From positions 1 to 55,907 of the forward strand of contig CALHXW010000206.1 in assembly GCA_938040325.1 (NCBI GenBank): a stretch of 55,907 nucleotides of DNA. Direction: 5' to 3'. A program made the position numbers and the translations under genes. The notes under the pieces were generated by a model, which made no database searches, was not told where the DNA came from, and saw only the letters and a list, made by a program, of their open reading frames with translations. This document shows positions 17,900 to 28,033 of this stretch, piece by piece (the stretch's first letter is position 1; each line of letters opens with the position of its first letter). The DNA comes from an uncultured bacterium. Its GTDB lineage: Bacteria > Myxococcota_A > UBA9042 > PHBI01.

Positions 17900-19078
17900 C
17901 TAGAGGGCTTCGATGACGACCGCGACAGCTTCGCCGCCGCCAAGGCAGATGCCAGCGCAGCCATAGCGCTTGCCTTCATCTCGGAGCGTGTGAAGGAGGG
18001 TCACAAGGATGCGGTTGCCGGAAGCACCGATCGGATGCCCCAACGCCACGGCGCCTCCTCGGGCGTTGACCTTGTCGAGCGGCACCTCAAGCTCGCCGGC
18101 AACCGCGAGCGAGACGACCGAGAAAGCCTCGTTGATCTCGAAGTGGTCGATGTCGCCAAGGCCAAGCCCGGCGGACTGGACCGCACGCCGCATCGCCCCG
18201 ACCGGAGCCGTCGTGAACCACTCGGGTGCCTGGGCAAAGCTGCCGTGCGAAACGATGCGAGCAAGCGGCTTGATACCGAGTGCGTCGGCCTTCTCGCGCG
18301 ACATCACGACCATGGCAGACGCACCGTCGTTGATGCTTGACGCGTTCGCTGCGGTGACGGTGCCGTCTTTCTCAAACGCCGGCCGAAGGCGAGCGAACTT
18401 CTCGGGCTTGCCGCGGCCTGGCTCTTCGTCGTGGGAGACGACGACCGGGTCCCCGCGCCGCTGAGGTACCTCGACCGGTACGATCTCAGCTGCGAACAGG
18501 CCAGCGGCGATCGACGCGTTGGCGCGCCGGTACGTCTCTGTCGCGTAGGCGTCCTGGGCTTCGCGGTCGATCTTCTTGTCGCGCGCGCAGACCTCGGCAG
18601 CGCAGCCCATGTGGAAGTCGTTGTAAACGTCCCACAGACCGTCGTGGATCATCGCATCCTTCACTTCTTGGTGCCCCAGCCGGTAGCCGTCGCGGGCCTT
18701 CTGAAGGAGGAAGGGGGCCTGAGACATGTTCTCCATCCCCCCGGCAACGATGATATCTGCGTCCCCGGAACGGATGATTTGGCTGGCCAGCATCACAGTC
18801 TTGAGGCCAGAGCCACAGACCTTGTGAACGGTCGTCGCGCCAACCGCGTCCGGCAACCCGGCGAACTTGGACGCCTGGCGCGCCGGCGCTTGGCCAAGCC
18901 CGGCCTGAAGCACACAGCCCATCAGGACCTCGTCGACTTGGTCAGCAGCGATGCCGGCGCGCTCAACGGCCGCCTTGATCGCGACGGCGCCAAGCTTGGG
19001 CGCCGGTACCGACGAGAGTGCACCTTGAAACGAACCGATTGGCGTGCGCGCTGCGCTCGCGATGACAACCTCACGCAT
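17900..19078 (-). CDS. Acetyl-CoA acyltransferase (thiolase)
   Basis: This 392-residue protein has the nucleophilic Cys88 in VHKVCGSGLKTVMLA, the His motif NEAFSV, GHPIGASGNRI, and the second active-site Cys in CAGICLGGGEAVAVV. The ATG at 19078 is preceded by GGGAGGGA at four bases and matches the family start (REVVIASAARTPIGSF); the frame extends nine codons further without support. Thiolases of this type either split 3-ketoacyl-CoA or condense acetyl-CoA. It is the first gene of a run on the minus strand (thiolase, hydratase, dehydrogenase, B12 subunit, second dehydrogenase, sigma, anti-sigma). Confidence 0.93.
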   Translation of the reverse strand: MREVVIASAARTPIGSFQGALSSVPAPKLGAVAIKAAVERAGIAADQVDEVLMGCVLQAGLGQAPARQASKFAGLPDAVGATTVHKVCGSGLKTVMLASQIIRSGDADIIVAGGMENMSQAPFLLQKARDGYRLGHQEVKDAMIHDGLWDVYNDFHMGCAAEVCARDKKIDREAQDAYATETYRRANASIAAGLFAAEIVPVEVPQRRGDPVVVSHDEEPGRGKPEKFARLRPAFEKDGTVTAANASSINDGASAMVVMSREKADALGIKPLARIVSHGSFAQAPEWFTTAPVGAMRRAVQSAGLGLGDIDHFEINEAFSVVSLAVAGELEVPLDKVNARGGAVALGHPIGASGNRILVTLLHTLRDEGKRYGCAGICLGGGEAVAVVIEAL

Positions 19079-19315
19079 GGTGTCCCTCCCGACGTCTTGA
19101 CCCATTCCCTGAGCGGTCCGTTAGCACTCGCCGCGCGTCGATGTCAAAGCCCGCAGGCACAGGACCGGGACCCCGAACCACCTGGCTCAAAGCGCGGCTG
19201 CGCGGCGCGACAAGCCGACACACGAGCCGGGCCGTACCGCAGGCCGGGAAGAGCCGCGGGCCGCGTCGTGTTTGCTGCTGCGGGCCCTCGCCGACGGTGC
19301 AAGGCCGCCCTCCTC

Positions 19316-19345
19316 TTGACACGCTGGCGCTCACAGCGCTTTAAG
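19316..19345 (+). promoter_or_regulatory. Possible sigma-70-type promoter for the HEAT-repeat gene
   Basis: TTGACA at 19316-19321 matches the -35 consensus exactly. TTTAAG at 19340-19345, 18 bases later, matches four of six -10 positions. It lies about 30 bp before the ATG at 19377. Prediction from pattern only. Confidence 0.35.
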
Positions 19346-19376
19346 CGTGGCGCTGAATCCCCTCTTGGAGGCTTTG

Positions 19377-21287
19377 ATGATGTCCCAGACCGTGCGCCCT
19401 ACCCCCCGCCACCGAGGCCTCCACGCCGCCGCTTTGGCGCTCACGCTCACGGCAGCGCTGGCTTTCGTTGCAGCGCCAGCCGCCATCGCCAAGCCTTCGA
19501 AGCCGGCCAAGGAAGAGATCGAAAAGACGCTCGCAACCCTGGAGCGCGCGACGAAGTCTGCCGACTTCGCAACGCGAGCGATGGCCGTAGAAGCGCTCGG
19601 CTACGGCCCGAAGAAGCGCGTGCTGCCGGCGATTAAGGATGCTCTGTCGGACCCGCAGTGGAACGTTCGTAGCGGCGCGATCCGGGCGTTGCTTGCGTTA
19701 AAGGACAAGCGCGGGTGGGAAAAAGCGGTCCGCGACGCGATGGTGGACCCCAAGGTCGATGCCGACTTTGGCGTGATGCCGCTCATCGACCACCTCGGCC
19801 CGAAGAAGGGTGTGAAGTTCCTCACGAAGTCACTCAAGAGCAGCAAGTTTCCTCGACCCGAGCGCTTTGTGACCGCGCTGGTCCGCAAGGGAGGCGCGTG
19901 GGCAACACAAGGTTTCGCCGCCGGCCTCAAGCTGAAGAAAGGCCCCGCCCGCGACGCGTTTGAGGCGCAGCTCGCGAAGCTTCCGCTCGCAGAGGCAGCA
20001 CCTGTCTTTGCCAAGCACCTCAAGAAGTCGTCGACCGAGACCCAAAAGAAGGTCCTGGCGCGGGTCGAAGCTGCCCCGGAGCTGAAGAAGGCCAACTTCC
20101 TCGCGCCGCTTGTGAAGTCCAAGGACGCGGACCTAGCCTTCGGCGCCGCGGTTGAGCTTGCCAAGCGCAGCAACGCTGCTGGCAAGAAAATCCTCACCGA
20201 CGCGGTCGCAGGCGAGGACGCCATCAAGAAGGGACGCGCCCTCGGCGCGTTGAGCGGCATTGCAACGAAGGACATGTTCGACGTGGCGCGGCCCATCCTA
20301 AAGGACCGCGCGTCCGACCTCGAGTCGCTGCTGTCGGCCTATGCCATCTTCGTCAAGGTCGGCTCCAAGAAGCTGCAGACACACCTCGAGGGCAAGCTCA
20401 CTTCGACGGACGTGCAGCATCGCGCAGCTGCGATCCACTACATCGGTGATGTGAAAGGACGCGCCGCGCTCGATGACCTCTACGCGCCGATGGTGAGTGG
20501 TCCGACGCTCATTCGTGCAACCGCCGCGCGTTCAGTCGGTCGCCTGGCTCAGCGTGGCTCGATCACCAAGATTCAGGATGCTCTGGGCAACGAGCGGGAA
20601 AAAGAGGTCAAGCTCGCCCTGATCGAGGCGCTTGGCATGATCAAAGACGCGGATATCATCCCGGTTGTGCGCTTCTACGTGACCGACCGCGATGCCGACA
20701 TCCGTGCTGCGTCGGTCAAGACCTTGGTGTCCGTCGCCCACGAACGAGCGGTCAAAGACCTGGAGCTCGTGATGCGCGATCGTGACCGCGAGCTCCGACG
20801 CATGGCGCTGCAGGCGCTGATGGACCTGGACTCCGACAAGCACCTGGTTGCTTTCGACAAGGCCCTCGGCTGGGCGCCCGCTGACTTCGTCTTGGACTTG
20901 GCGGAGGAAAAGAAGGAGCGCGTCCTCAAGCACGTCGAGGCGGCAATCGCCTCGTCACGCGAAGAGATGCGCTCTGCCGGTTTCGCCGCGCTCTCCTCGA
21001 TGGGTAAGAGCACGCGAGCCGAGCAATACACGATGCTCGCCAAGACCTCCCGCCACCAAGCGCTTCGACTGGCCGCCATGAAAGAGCTGGTCGACCTTCA
21101 AGGGAAGCGAGCGACCGACGTGCTCAAGGAGCTCGCCGAAGACAAGGATCTGCGGATCAAGATCTCGGCGATCGAAGCACTCGGCAAGCTGGGCGACGCG
21201 AGCGCCCGGACGTTCCTGCTCGGCATGACCGACGATCCGAACGAATCGCTGCGGGTTGCGTCAGCAGCAGCACTCATGCGCCTCTAG
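19377..21287 (+). CDS. Exported HEAT-repeat protein
   Basis: GGAGG at 19367-19371 points to ATG 19377 (or 19380), giving about 636 residues rather than the longer frame from 19347. A signal peptide follows (hydrophobic AAALALTLTAALAFVAAPAAIA). The rest is almost wholly helical, made of HEAT-like pairs of about 30-35 residues with repeated Ala-Leu-Gly and Asp-Arg-Asp turns (AVEALGYGPKKRVLPAIKDAL, DAD..IRAASVKTLVSVA, DKDLRIKISAIEALGKLGD, NESLRVASAAALMRL). This predicts a periplasmic or surface superhelical scaffold that binds proteins. It is rich in Lys. The next gene is a VWA lipoprotein on the same strand, 121 bp away. Confidence 0.85.
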   Translation: MMSQTVRPTPRHRGLHAAALALTLTAALAFVAAPAAIAKPSKPAKEEIEKTLATLERATKSADFATRAMAVEALGYGPKKRVLPAIKDALSDPQWNVRSGAIRALLALKDKRGWEKAVRDAMVDPKVDADFGVMPLIDHLGPKKGVKFLTKSLKSSKFPRPERFVTALVRKGGAWATQGFAAGLKLKKGPARDAFEAQLAKLPLAEAAPVFAKHLKKSSTETQKKVLARVEAAPELKKANFLAPLVKSKDADLAFGAAVELAKRSNAAGKKILTDAVAGEDAIKKGRALGALSGIATKDMFDVARPILKDRASDLESLLSAYAIFVKVGSKKLQTHLEGKLTSTDVQHRAAAIHYIGDVKGRAALDDLYAPMVSGPTLIRATAARSVGRLAQRGSITKIQDALGNEREKEVKLALIEALGMIKDADIIPVVRFYVTDRDADIRAASVKTLVSVAHERAVKDLELVMRDRDRELRRMALQALMDLDSDKHLVAFDKALGWAPADFVLDLAEEKKERVLKHVEAAIASSREEMRSAGFAALSSMGKSTRAEQYTMLAKTSRHQALRLAAMKELVDLQGKRATDVLKELAEDKDLRIKISAIEALGKLGDASARTFLLGMTDDPNESLRVASAAALMRL

Positions 21288-21408
21288 GGCGGTCGCGAAA
21301 AATACACGATGCTCGCTGTGAGGTTGAGACTCACGGCCTGGATCGATAGCCTACTGTTCCGGTCGCGTGGTAGACCGGGCCCGCTCTCGAATCTCGCTGG
21401 AGGCCAGC

Positions 21409-22983
21409 TTGCGTAGCTCCCATCCGCTCTCAAAGATCGCACTCATCGGCGCAGCGTTTAGCCTCGCCGCTGTTGCGAGCTGCAACTATTCGCCGATCTC
21501 GGGGCTAGAGAAGTCGCTGACTATCCGCGTCGAGACCGGCTCTGGGACCAACGAAGCGATCAAAATCGATTTCCTTTGGGTCGTCGATAACTCGAGCTCC
21601 ATGTGTGAGGAGCAGCTTGCCCTCACGCGCAGCTTCTCGGACTTCACCTCAACGCTCGGGTCGCTCTTTCAGCTCGACCCGCGGGTCGCCGTGACGACGC
21701 ACGATGCCCAGTGCGCTGCCGACTCAAGCTCGGCACAAGGCGTGTTCAACCGCTGGCCCGCTGCACAGTTCCCGCCGCCGTGCCAGGAGCGGCGCATCTT
21801 CGAGTGTCTCGACGACAGCGACTGCGCGTCGGCTGGCTGCGATGAGTTCGGCGTCAACTGCGAGGCGGACTTCGGCGAGTGGACCTGCCGTGCACCGAGC
21901 TCCGCATCGTGCTTGACCAATCCGAACGGCACGAAGAACTCCCAGTGTGTTCGACGCTGCACCTCGGACTCCGAGTGCCAGCAAGCCTTCAGCGACCCGA
22001 GCTACGTGTGCCAGAAGCCGTCACAGACCCAGTCCGACTGGGGATGCATCCGACCGCCGGAGACGAGCGAGTGCCCCGCTGACATCCCTGCTGTGCTGAC
22101 CGGCGACAACCTCGACCTCTTCGGCTGCTTGGCGACCGTCGGCGTGAACCAAGAGAAGTGCCTTAAGTACGAGCAGGGAATGCGCAGCGCGCTGCTGTCG
22201 CTCAAGCCCGATGCACGGCTGCAAAACGACGACCCACTGCTCTTCGACCAGCTCAAAGCGCAAGCCGAGACCTTCCTGCGCGACGATGCCTACCTCGTGG
22301 TCATCTTCATCTCCGACGAGGATGACTGCTCGGTTGCCTACGACCAGTCGATCCAAGAGGACGACTACGAGACCTGCGCGCTGCTCAAGACGACGGCCGA
22401 GGGCGGACCGCTGGTTCCCGTTTCGCACTACGTCAACATCTTCAAGTCGCTCAAGTCGGATCCGGGACGCGTCATTGTGGCGGCGATTGCTGGCGACAGC
22501 GTTGCGAGCGCACCTGCTGACGTCGAAGCGGACCGCGAGGCCTACATCGCCTCAAAGGGCGACCCGAAGACCTGCTACCATCAGTCCTACATCTGCCTGT
22601 CGGAGAACGGCAAAGCTGACTACGGACGGCGTTACCGCGAGCTGACCGACAGCTTCGGCCCCAACGGCGTGTTCGAAAACATCTGCAACAACGAAGGCAT
22701 CCAGCCGGCGCTTGACCAGATTGCGTCGACCATCATCACCGTCCTCAACAAGATCTGCCTGCCGAAGGAGATCGAAGACGACCTCCGTGTGACACGCCAG
22801 ACGGCCGACGGGACAGAGGCGGTGACAGAGGGCGACGGTCCCGACCAGTACAAGATCGTCGAAGGAGCCGAGGACTGCGCGCGCGATGGCGTGTTGCTGC
22901 CGGCCATCGCCTTCAACCGGGCTCCCGAGCCCGGTGAAGCCATCACGATCACCTACGAAGGTGAGCCGGGGCTGGACCTCTGA
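21409..22983 (+). CDS. VWA-domain lipoprotein with Cys-rich insertion
   Basis: I place the start at TTG 21409, because GGAGG lies five to six bases upstream and the resulting N-terminus is a clean lipoprotein signal (lipobox AVASC, Cys25). GTG 21367 in the same frame adds 14 residues and has no ribosome site. The 524-residue product has a von Willebrand A fold: VVDNSSSM is a MIDAS motif at Asp60-Ser62-Ser64, and FISDEDDCS lies on a later metal-loop position. A Cys-rich insertion at about residues 110-235 contains many paired cysteines. Similar proteins are abundant in myxobacteria and are presumed adhesive or sensory. Ligand unknown. Confidence 0.85.
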   Translation: MRSSHPLSKIALIGAAFSLAAVASCNYSPISGLEKSLTIRVETGSGTNEAIKIDFLWVVDNSSSMCEEQLALTRSFSDFTSTLGSLFQLDPRVAVTTHDAQCAADSSSAQGVFNRWPAAQFPPPCQERRIFECLDDSDCASAGCDEFGVNCEADFGEWTCRAPSSASCLTNPNGTKNSQCVRRCTSDSECQQAFSDPSYVCQKPSQTQSDWGCIRPPETSECPADIPAVLTGDNLDLFGCLATVGVNQEKCLKYEQGMRSALLSLKPDARLQNDDPLLFDQLKAQAETFLRDDAYLVVIFISDEDDCSVAYDQSIQEDDYETCALLKTTAEGGPLVPVSHYVNIFKSLKSDPGRVIVAAIAGDSVASAPADVEADREAYIASKGDPKTCYHQSYICLSENGKADYGRRYRELTDSFGPNGVFENICNNEGIQPALDQIASTIITVLNKICLPKEIEDDLRVTRQTADGTEAVTEGDGPDQYKIVEGAEDCARDGVLLPAIAFNRAPEPGEAITITYEGEPGLDL

Positions 22984-23090
22984 GAGAGCGCCTTGCACAT
23001 CGTTGGCCTGCCGGTCGAACAGGCAGGCGGGCTCTCGTCGCCGTCGAGGAACTTCGCGACGCCACGGAAAGCCGTTGGCGCGGTGCTCTC

Positions 23091-25655
23091 GTGGCACTGG
23101 CTGCCTTGCCGCTCATCGTGACGGCCTGCAGCACTGCGCCCCCTGCCCCGACCGAACCCGCACGCTGGGCCACGCTTGAGGTGATCAACCGCGGCCAGGC
23201 CGAGCTTGACGTGTCGATCCGCGGTCGCGTCGAAGGCACGGTCCCTGGTCAGTCGAGAGCTCGTTTTCGTCGCTTGGTACCTGGCGACGTGCGCCTGGAC
23301 GTCAGCGAGCCGTTGTCCGGCAAGCGCGTCACGAGCGACAGGCTCACGCTCGGCGCCTCCGAGCTCGACATCTGGGACCCGCTCGGCCCCAACGCAGGCC
23401 CGATGCCCGCAGAGCTGGGCCGAACGTCGGTGACGAACACGTCATTGCGGCCCGCAGCGGTGCGAATCGGCGACCGTCCGGCTCGAACGATTGCGCCGGG
23501 CGAGACGCTGATGTTCAACGACCTCGCCGTCGGGCCTCATAAGGGCTACGCCCAAACAGACGACGGTCGTGCGGTCACAGCGACGGTCACAGCGGCGCAG
23601 GGCTCGTCCGCGCCCACCTGGACGCTCGCATTCGGCGGCTCGCAGCTGACCGTCTTTAACGATAGCGCTGAAGCGGTCATCTTGACGATCGATGGGCAAG
23701 CCCGTGGCGTTGTCGAAGCGGGTAGTAGCTACGTGTCGCCAGAAGAGCGTGCCGGTGCCCACCTCGTCGAGGCGACCTCACGTCGGAGCCGCCGCCAGTA
23801 CCAGACCTTGATCGAGCTCGGTGACGCACCGGCGGAGTGGCGTATCTCCAGCGGACAGGCGTCGCTCCTGGTCGTTAACAGGTCCGGTGAGCGCGTGACG
23901 CTTGCGGTCACGAACGGCGACGCGACCGGCGATCCGACGAGCGTGCGCAAGGGCAAGCGACACGTCATCGACCCGCTGCCGGTTGGCGTCGTGTCTGTGA
24001 GCGCTCAGGGAGAGTCCGGCGCGGTCTACACAACCCGCGTCGACCTAAGCTCCGGCCAGCAGGCAACCTGGACCATCCTGCCGCTCGAAGGCACGGTTCG
24101 TGTCGACAATCACACCGACCACCGGCTGGCGCTCTACCTGGATCGTCGGCCAGTCGGCGAGGTCGAAGCCCAGTCCACGGGCCTCATCCGGCGGGTACCC
24201 ACCCGGCCGTTCCAGCTAGAGGCCGTTGACCGGACCGGGCGCTTTCGCTTCACCGACAAGCTCGACCTGAGCGCGGCAGGCTCGACAACCTGGACCATCG
24301 TTGCCGACACGGGCGCTGTGACCATCAACAACGAACGCCCTGAACCCGTCGAGGTCTACGTCGACGCCGTGCGGCTTGGCGATGTCGCAAGCGACAGCTC
24401 GCTGACGTTCACCGGCATTGCAACCGGCCCGCGGCTTGTTGAAGCGGTCGGCGGAAAGTCCAACCAGGTCTTGCGAAACAAGGTCGACGTCGTCGAGCGC
24501 GACGCAGCGCTTGTGACGCTCACGAACCCGACGGGCTGGCTGACGGTGGTCAACAAGACGGACGGGCCGATCCGAGCGACCGGGCTTCTGGAAGGACAGC
24601 TTGCGAGTCTCGGCGTTGCAAGCACGAAGCGGTACCTCGTTCCGGTCGGCACGCGAACCATCCTCTTTGTGGATTTGACCACGGGAACCGCTCACAAGCG
24701 GGAGTTCACGGTCGAACCTGGCGCAGAGCTTGAGTGGACCATCAAGGCGCGCCGAGGTGTCGTCGTGGTGTGGAATCGCTTGGACGAAGACCTCGCGCTC
24801 ACGATCGACGACGACTCTGCAGGCGTGCTTGGGCGCGGCAAGTCGCGCGCACTCGACGACTTGAGTCACGGCGCTCACAAGCTGCAAGCAGTCGGGCTCA
24901 AGACCGAGCGCGTGTTCACCAACCACATCATGATTGTGGGGGACGAGCCCTTGGCGTGGACGCTCGACACGACGCCTGGGCGGCTGGTGCTCAACAATGC
25001 CACCCACGAGCGGGTCTCGATCGACATCGACAGTCGCCCCTACGGCATGGTGGAGCCGGAGTCTGGCAGAATCTTTGCGAACGTTTGGCCAGGCACCCAC
25101 GTTGTCACGGTCACTGGCACGGTCAGCGGCAAGGCACGGGACTTCAAGGTCAATGTCGATAGCGCGCAGGACGAACTCTTGACCGTCGAGCCCATGATGG
25201 GCGTGGTTGTCGTCGACAACCGTGCTCGCCAAGAGCTGCTTGTGCGGGTGGATGGCGACGAGATCGCGCGTATCGACGCCGGCGTCGCGTCGACCCAGCT
25301 GCCTGTGGCAGCCGGGTCTCGGTTCGTTCAGATCGAGCGCGTCGGCCACGGCGATCCCAAGGGCTTCCAGCTCGATGTCCAAGCGGGTCATGCCATCCAC
25401 CTACCGATCGACCGACCAACCGTCCGCCTTGTCGTCGCGAATCGAACGGCAAGCTCGCTGACGATTCGGCGGGGGGACCGTCCGCTTGGCACCATCCCCG
25501 CCGGTGCGAGCGCAACCTACGAGGGCCTGGCGCCAGGCGAGAGCGTGCTGTCGGCCAGACGGGAAGCTGGCGGTGCTGTGACCCACCTCGAGACCCGAGT
25601 GCTTCGTGCTGGTGATACAGCGACCTGGCTGCTCAACGAAGCGGTCGCGAACTGA
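23091..25655 (+). CDS. Lipoprotein made of about eleven tandem beta-rich repeats
   Basis: This 854-residue protein is read from GTG 23091. A hydrophobic stretch ends in a lipobox (LIVTAC, Cys13), but the n-region lacks the usual Arg/Lys, so the true start may lie upstream; the frame is open there without ATG, GTG or TTG after the VWA stop. From residue 24 to the end I count about eleven repeats of 73-76 residues. Each unit opens with a strand and Asn (LTVFN, VRVDN, VTINN, VVVVWN, LVLNN, VVVDN), then an ID/LD-type strand with G.V..G, a P.G turn with V.A, and closes with an aromatic W.I/W.L strand followed by Gly. I do not recognise the family; units resemble PEGA or carboxypeptidase-regulatory folds. 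It probably forms a rod-like surface protein. Confidence 0.8.
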   Translation: MALAALPLIVTACSTAPPAPTEPARWATLEVINRGQAELDVSIRGRVEGTVPGQSRARFRRLVPGDVRLDVSEPLSGKRVTSDRLTLGASELDIWDPLGPNAGPMPAELGRTSVTNTSLRPAAVRIGDRPARTIAPGETLMFNDLAVGPHKGYAQTDDGRAVTATVTAAQGSSAPTWTLAFGGSQLTVFNDSAEAVILTIDGQARGVVEAGSSYVSPEERAGAHLVEATSRRSRRQYQTLIELGDAPAEWRISSGQASLLVVNRSGERVTLAVTNGDATGDPTSVRKGKRHVIDPLPVGVVSVSAQGESGAVYTTRVDLSSGQQATWTILPLEGTVRVDNHTDHRLALYLDRRPVGEVEAQSTGLIRRVPTRPFQLEAVDRTGRFRFTDKLDLSAAGSTTWTIVADTGAVTINNERPEPVEVYVDAVRLGDVASDSSLTFTGIATGPRLVEAVGGKSNQVLRNKVDVVERDAALVTLTNPTGWLTVVNKTDGPIRATGLLEGQLASLGVASTKRYLVPVGTRTILFVDLTTGTAHKREFTVEPGAELEWTIKARRGVVVVWNRLDEDLALTIDDDSAGVLGRGKSRALDDLSHGAHKLQAVGLKTERVFTNHIMIVGDEPLAWTLDTTPGRLVLNNATHERVSIDIDSRPYGMVEPESGRIFANVWPGTHVVTVTGTVSGKARDFKVNVDSAQDELLTVEPMMGVVVVDNRARQELLVRVDGDEIARIDAGVASTQLPVAAGSRFVQIERVGHGDPKGFQLDVQAGHAIHLPIDRPTVRLVVANRTASSLTIRRGDRPLGTIPAGASATYEGLAPGESVLSARREAGGAVTHLETRVLRAGDTATWLLNEAVAN

Positions 25656-25922
25656 CGGCGCGCAAGACGGCGTTCGGCCGTAGCGCAACAACGGGCTGAC
25701 GACCGCAATATCCGGGGCAAAGGGACGCTAATCGTGTCCAAGCTGCGTTCGATTGCACATGGCGCTTGACCATCCAGGCCAAGGGCTTACGTTCCGGTTC
25801 GCCGCGCCGTACCACGCGCGGATTTATCGCGGACGCACCTCCGAGTGCCGCAAACCCCGTTCGCATCTTTGCGCATTCGCGGCCCGGATCCGTCCCTGTA
25901 CACGCAAGTAGGAGCTACCTCG

Positions 25923-27827
25923 ATGGGTAAGATCATCGGAATCGACCTCGGAACCACCAACTCGGTTGTCGCCGTCATGGAAGGCGGAGAGCCTCAGGTC
26001 ATCACAAACGAAGAAGGCGCACGAACGACCCCGTCGGTCGTCGCCTTTGACGACAAGGGCCAGAACCTCGTCGGTCAGATCGCGCGCCGGCAGGCTGTTG
26101 TGAATCCGACCCGGACGCTCTACTCGGTCAAGCGGCTGATTGGACATCGCTACGACGAGGTTGCCAGTGAGCTAGACCGACTGCCCTACACGGTCGTCAA
26201 GGCAGCCAACGGTGACGCGCAGATCGAAGTCGACGGCAAGACGTATTCTCCGCCGGAGATCTCGGCGAAGGTCTTGGCGAAGCTGAAGCGGGCCGCTGAG
26301 AACTACCTGGGCGAGACCATCACCGAAGCGGTCATCACGGTCCCTGCGTACTTCAACGACAGCCAGCGTCAGGCCACCCGCGACGCCGGACGGATCGCAG
26401 GTCTCGACGTCAAGCGCATCATCAACGAGCCGACGGCCGCCGCGCTCGCCTACGGTCTCGACAAAGAGAAGGCCGAGATCGTCGCTGTCTACGACTTCGG
26501 CGGCGGAACGTTCGACGTGTCGATCCTCGAGGTCGGCGACGGCCTGGTCGAAGTAAAGGCGACGGCAGGCGACTCCCACCTCGGCGGCGACGACGTCGAC
26601 AACGTCATCGTCGACTGGCTCGTCACCGAGTTCAAGAGCGACCAGGGCATCGACCTCAAGCAAGACAAGATGGCTCTTCAGCGCCTTCACGAGGCGTCGG
26701 AGAAGGCCAAGATTGAGCTGTCGGCAGCCGTTGAGACCGAGATCAACCTCCCGTTCATCTCGCACGACCCGCAGACAGGCCCCAAGCACCTCGTCGTGAA
26801 GCTGAGCCGCGCGAAGCTCGAGAGCCTCGCCGACGACGTCTTCAAGAAGACGATTGGACCGTGCAAGCGCGCCCTTGAAGACGCGGGCATGACCGCAAGC
26901 AAGATCGATGAGGTGCTGCTCGTCGGTGGCTCGACGCGGATCCCGCGAGTCCAGGCGCTTGTGAAGGAGTTCTTCGGCAAGGAGCCGAACCGGACCGTTA
27001 ACCCCGACGAAGTCGTCGCACTCGGCGCGGCCGTCCAGGGCGGCGTGTTGGCTGGCGACGTCACCGACGTGCTGCTGCTCGACGTGACTCCGCTGTCGCT
27101 TGGTATCGAGACCCAGGGTGGCGTCATGACGCCACTCATCCAGCGCAACACGACCATTCCAGCACGGAAGTCGCAGATCTTCTCGACGGCCGAGAACAAC
27201 CAGCCCGCAGTGACCGTCCATGTGCTCCAGGGCGAGCGCAAGATGGCCGCAGACAACCGCACGCTGGGGCAGTTCAACCTCGATGGTATCCCCGCTGCGC
27301 CGCGCGGCGTGCCGCAGATCGAGGTGACGTTCGACATCGACGCCAACGGCATCGTGAACGTGTCCGCCAAGGACAAGGCGACCAACCGTGAGCAGTCGGT
27401 GCAGATCACGGCCTCGAGCGGTCTGAGCCCAGAGGAAGTCGAAGAGCTCGTCAAGCAAGCAGAAGCGTCTGCTAAGGATGACGAGGAGAAGCTTGAGCTG
27501 GCGACGTTGCGAAACACCCTCGACACGATGGTCTACCAGGTCGACAAGCAGCTCACAGAGCTCGGCGATAAGGTTGAGGAAGCCGATCGCGCCTCGCTCC
27601 AAGAAGCCATCGCTGGTGCGCGCGCCGCGCTGGAAGGTGGTGACAAGGCAGCACTTGAGGCCGCGAAGGCAGACCTCGAGCAGCGGGCTCACAAGCTGGC
27701 CGAGCAGGTCTACAAGGCAGCTGGTGCCGGCGCTGAGGGCGCTGCTGACCCTGGCGCAGCCCAAGCCGATGCTGGCGACAACAGCGACGACGGCGACGTC
27801 ATCGATGCAGAGTTCGACGCGACCTAG
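25923..27827 (+). CDS. dnaK: Chaperone protein DnaK (Hsp70)
   Basis: ATG 25923 follows AGGAG at about nine bases and opens with the canonical [18 protein letters not shown], so the longer frame from 25845 is rejected. The 634-residue product has the ATPase domain ([30 protein letters not shown]), the linker region [18 protein letters not shown], the substrate-binding beta domain and a helical lid with an acidic tail ending [10 protein letters not shown]. DnaK folds nascent and stressed proteins with DnaJ and GrpE, which are not encoded here. No CIRCE element is visible in the 267-bp upstream gap. A strong terminator follows the stop. Confidence 0.98.
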   Translation: MGKIIGIDLGTTNSVVAVMEGGEPQVITNEEGARTTPSVVAFDDKGQNLVGQIARRQAVVNPTRTLYSVKRLIGHRYDEVASELDRLPYTVVKAANGDAQIEVDGKTYSPPEISAKVLAKLKRAAENYLGETITEAVITVPAYFNDSQRQATRDAGRIAGLDVKRIINEPTAAALAYGLDKEKAEIVAVYDFGGGTFDVSILEVGDGLVEVKATAGDSHLGGDDVDNVIVDWLVTEFKSDQGIDLKQDKMALQRLHEASEKAKIELSAAVETEINLPFISHDPQTGPKHLVVKLSRAKLESLADDVFKKTIGPCKRALEDAGMTASKIDEVLLVGGSTRIPRVQALVKEFFGKEPNRTVNPDEVVALGAAVQGGVLAGDVTDVLLLDVTPLSLGIETQGGVMTPLIQRNTTIPARKSQIFSTAENNQPAVTVHVLQGERKMAADNRTLGQFNLDGIPAAPRGVPQIEVTFDIDANGIVNVSAKDKATNREQSVQITASSGLSPEEVEELVKQAEASAKDDEEKLELATLRNTLDTMVYQVDKQLTELGDKVEEADRASLQEAIAGARAALEGGDKAALEAAKADLEQRAHKLAEQVYKAAGAGAEGAADPGAAQADAGDNSDDGDVIDAEFDAT

Positions 27828-27849
27828 CGCCGCGGAGACGCAAAACAGC

Positions 27850-27890
27850 AACGGGGACCAGCGACTGCTGGTCCCCGTTTGTGCTTTTTG
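27850..27890 (+). terminator. Rho-independent terminator of dnaK
   Basis: An 11-bp perfect stem (AACGGGGACCA / TGGTCCCCGTT) with an 8-base loop starts 23 bp after the dnaK stop and runs into GTTTGTGCTTTTTG. Confidence 0.9.
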
Positions 27891-28033
27891 AGCGTGTCAC
27901 TCGCGGGGAGGCCTTAAGGCCGCTTGCGACGCTTCGACCGGACCAACGCCGCCCGCAGCCAGGCCGGGCGGCTGTCTGCAGCTTGCGGCAGGGGCCCTTT
28001 TGAAGGCATAACGCGGCAACGACGGAGGACAGC

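Noticed and set aside
19119-19131. TTAGCACTC near 19121, which recalls half of a CIRCE operator
   Set aside because: There is no inverted GAGTGCTAA partner at the right spacing, and dnaK lies elsewhere with no CIRCE.
24216-25400. A 394-codon minus-strand frame opposite the repeat lipoprotein
   Set aside because: It is a shadow of the repetitive gene; no ribosome site or family features.
25656-25922. Possible heat-shock promoter upstream of dnaK (CTTGACC near 25766)
   Set aside because: The matching -10-type box at the right distance is weak; too little to support a sigma-32 site.
26172-27851. A 559-codon open frame antisense to dnaK
   Set aside because: It mirrors dnaK almost end to end, a common effect of GC-rich codon use; it has no family-like sequence.
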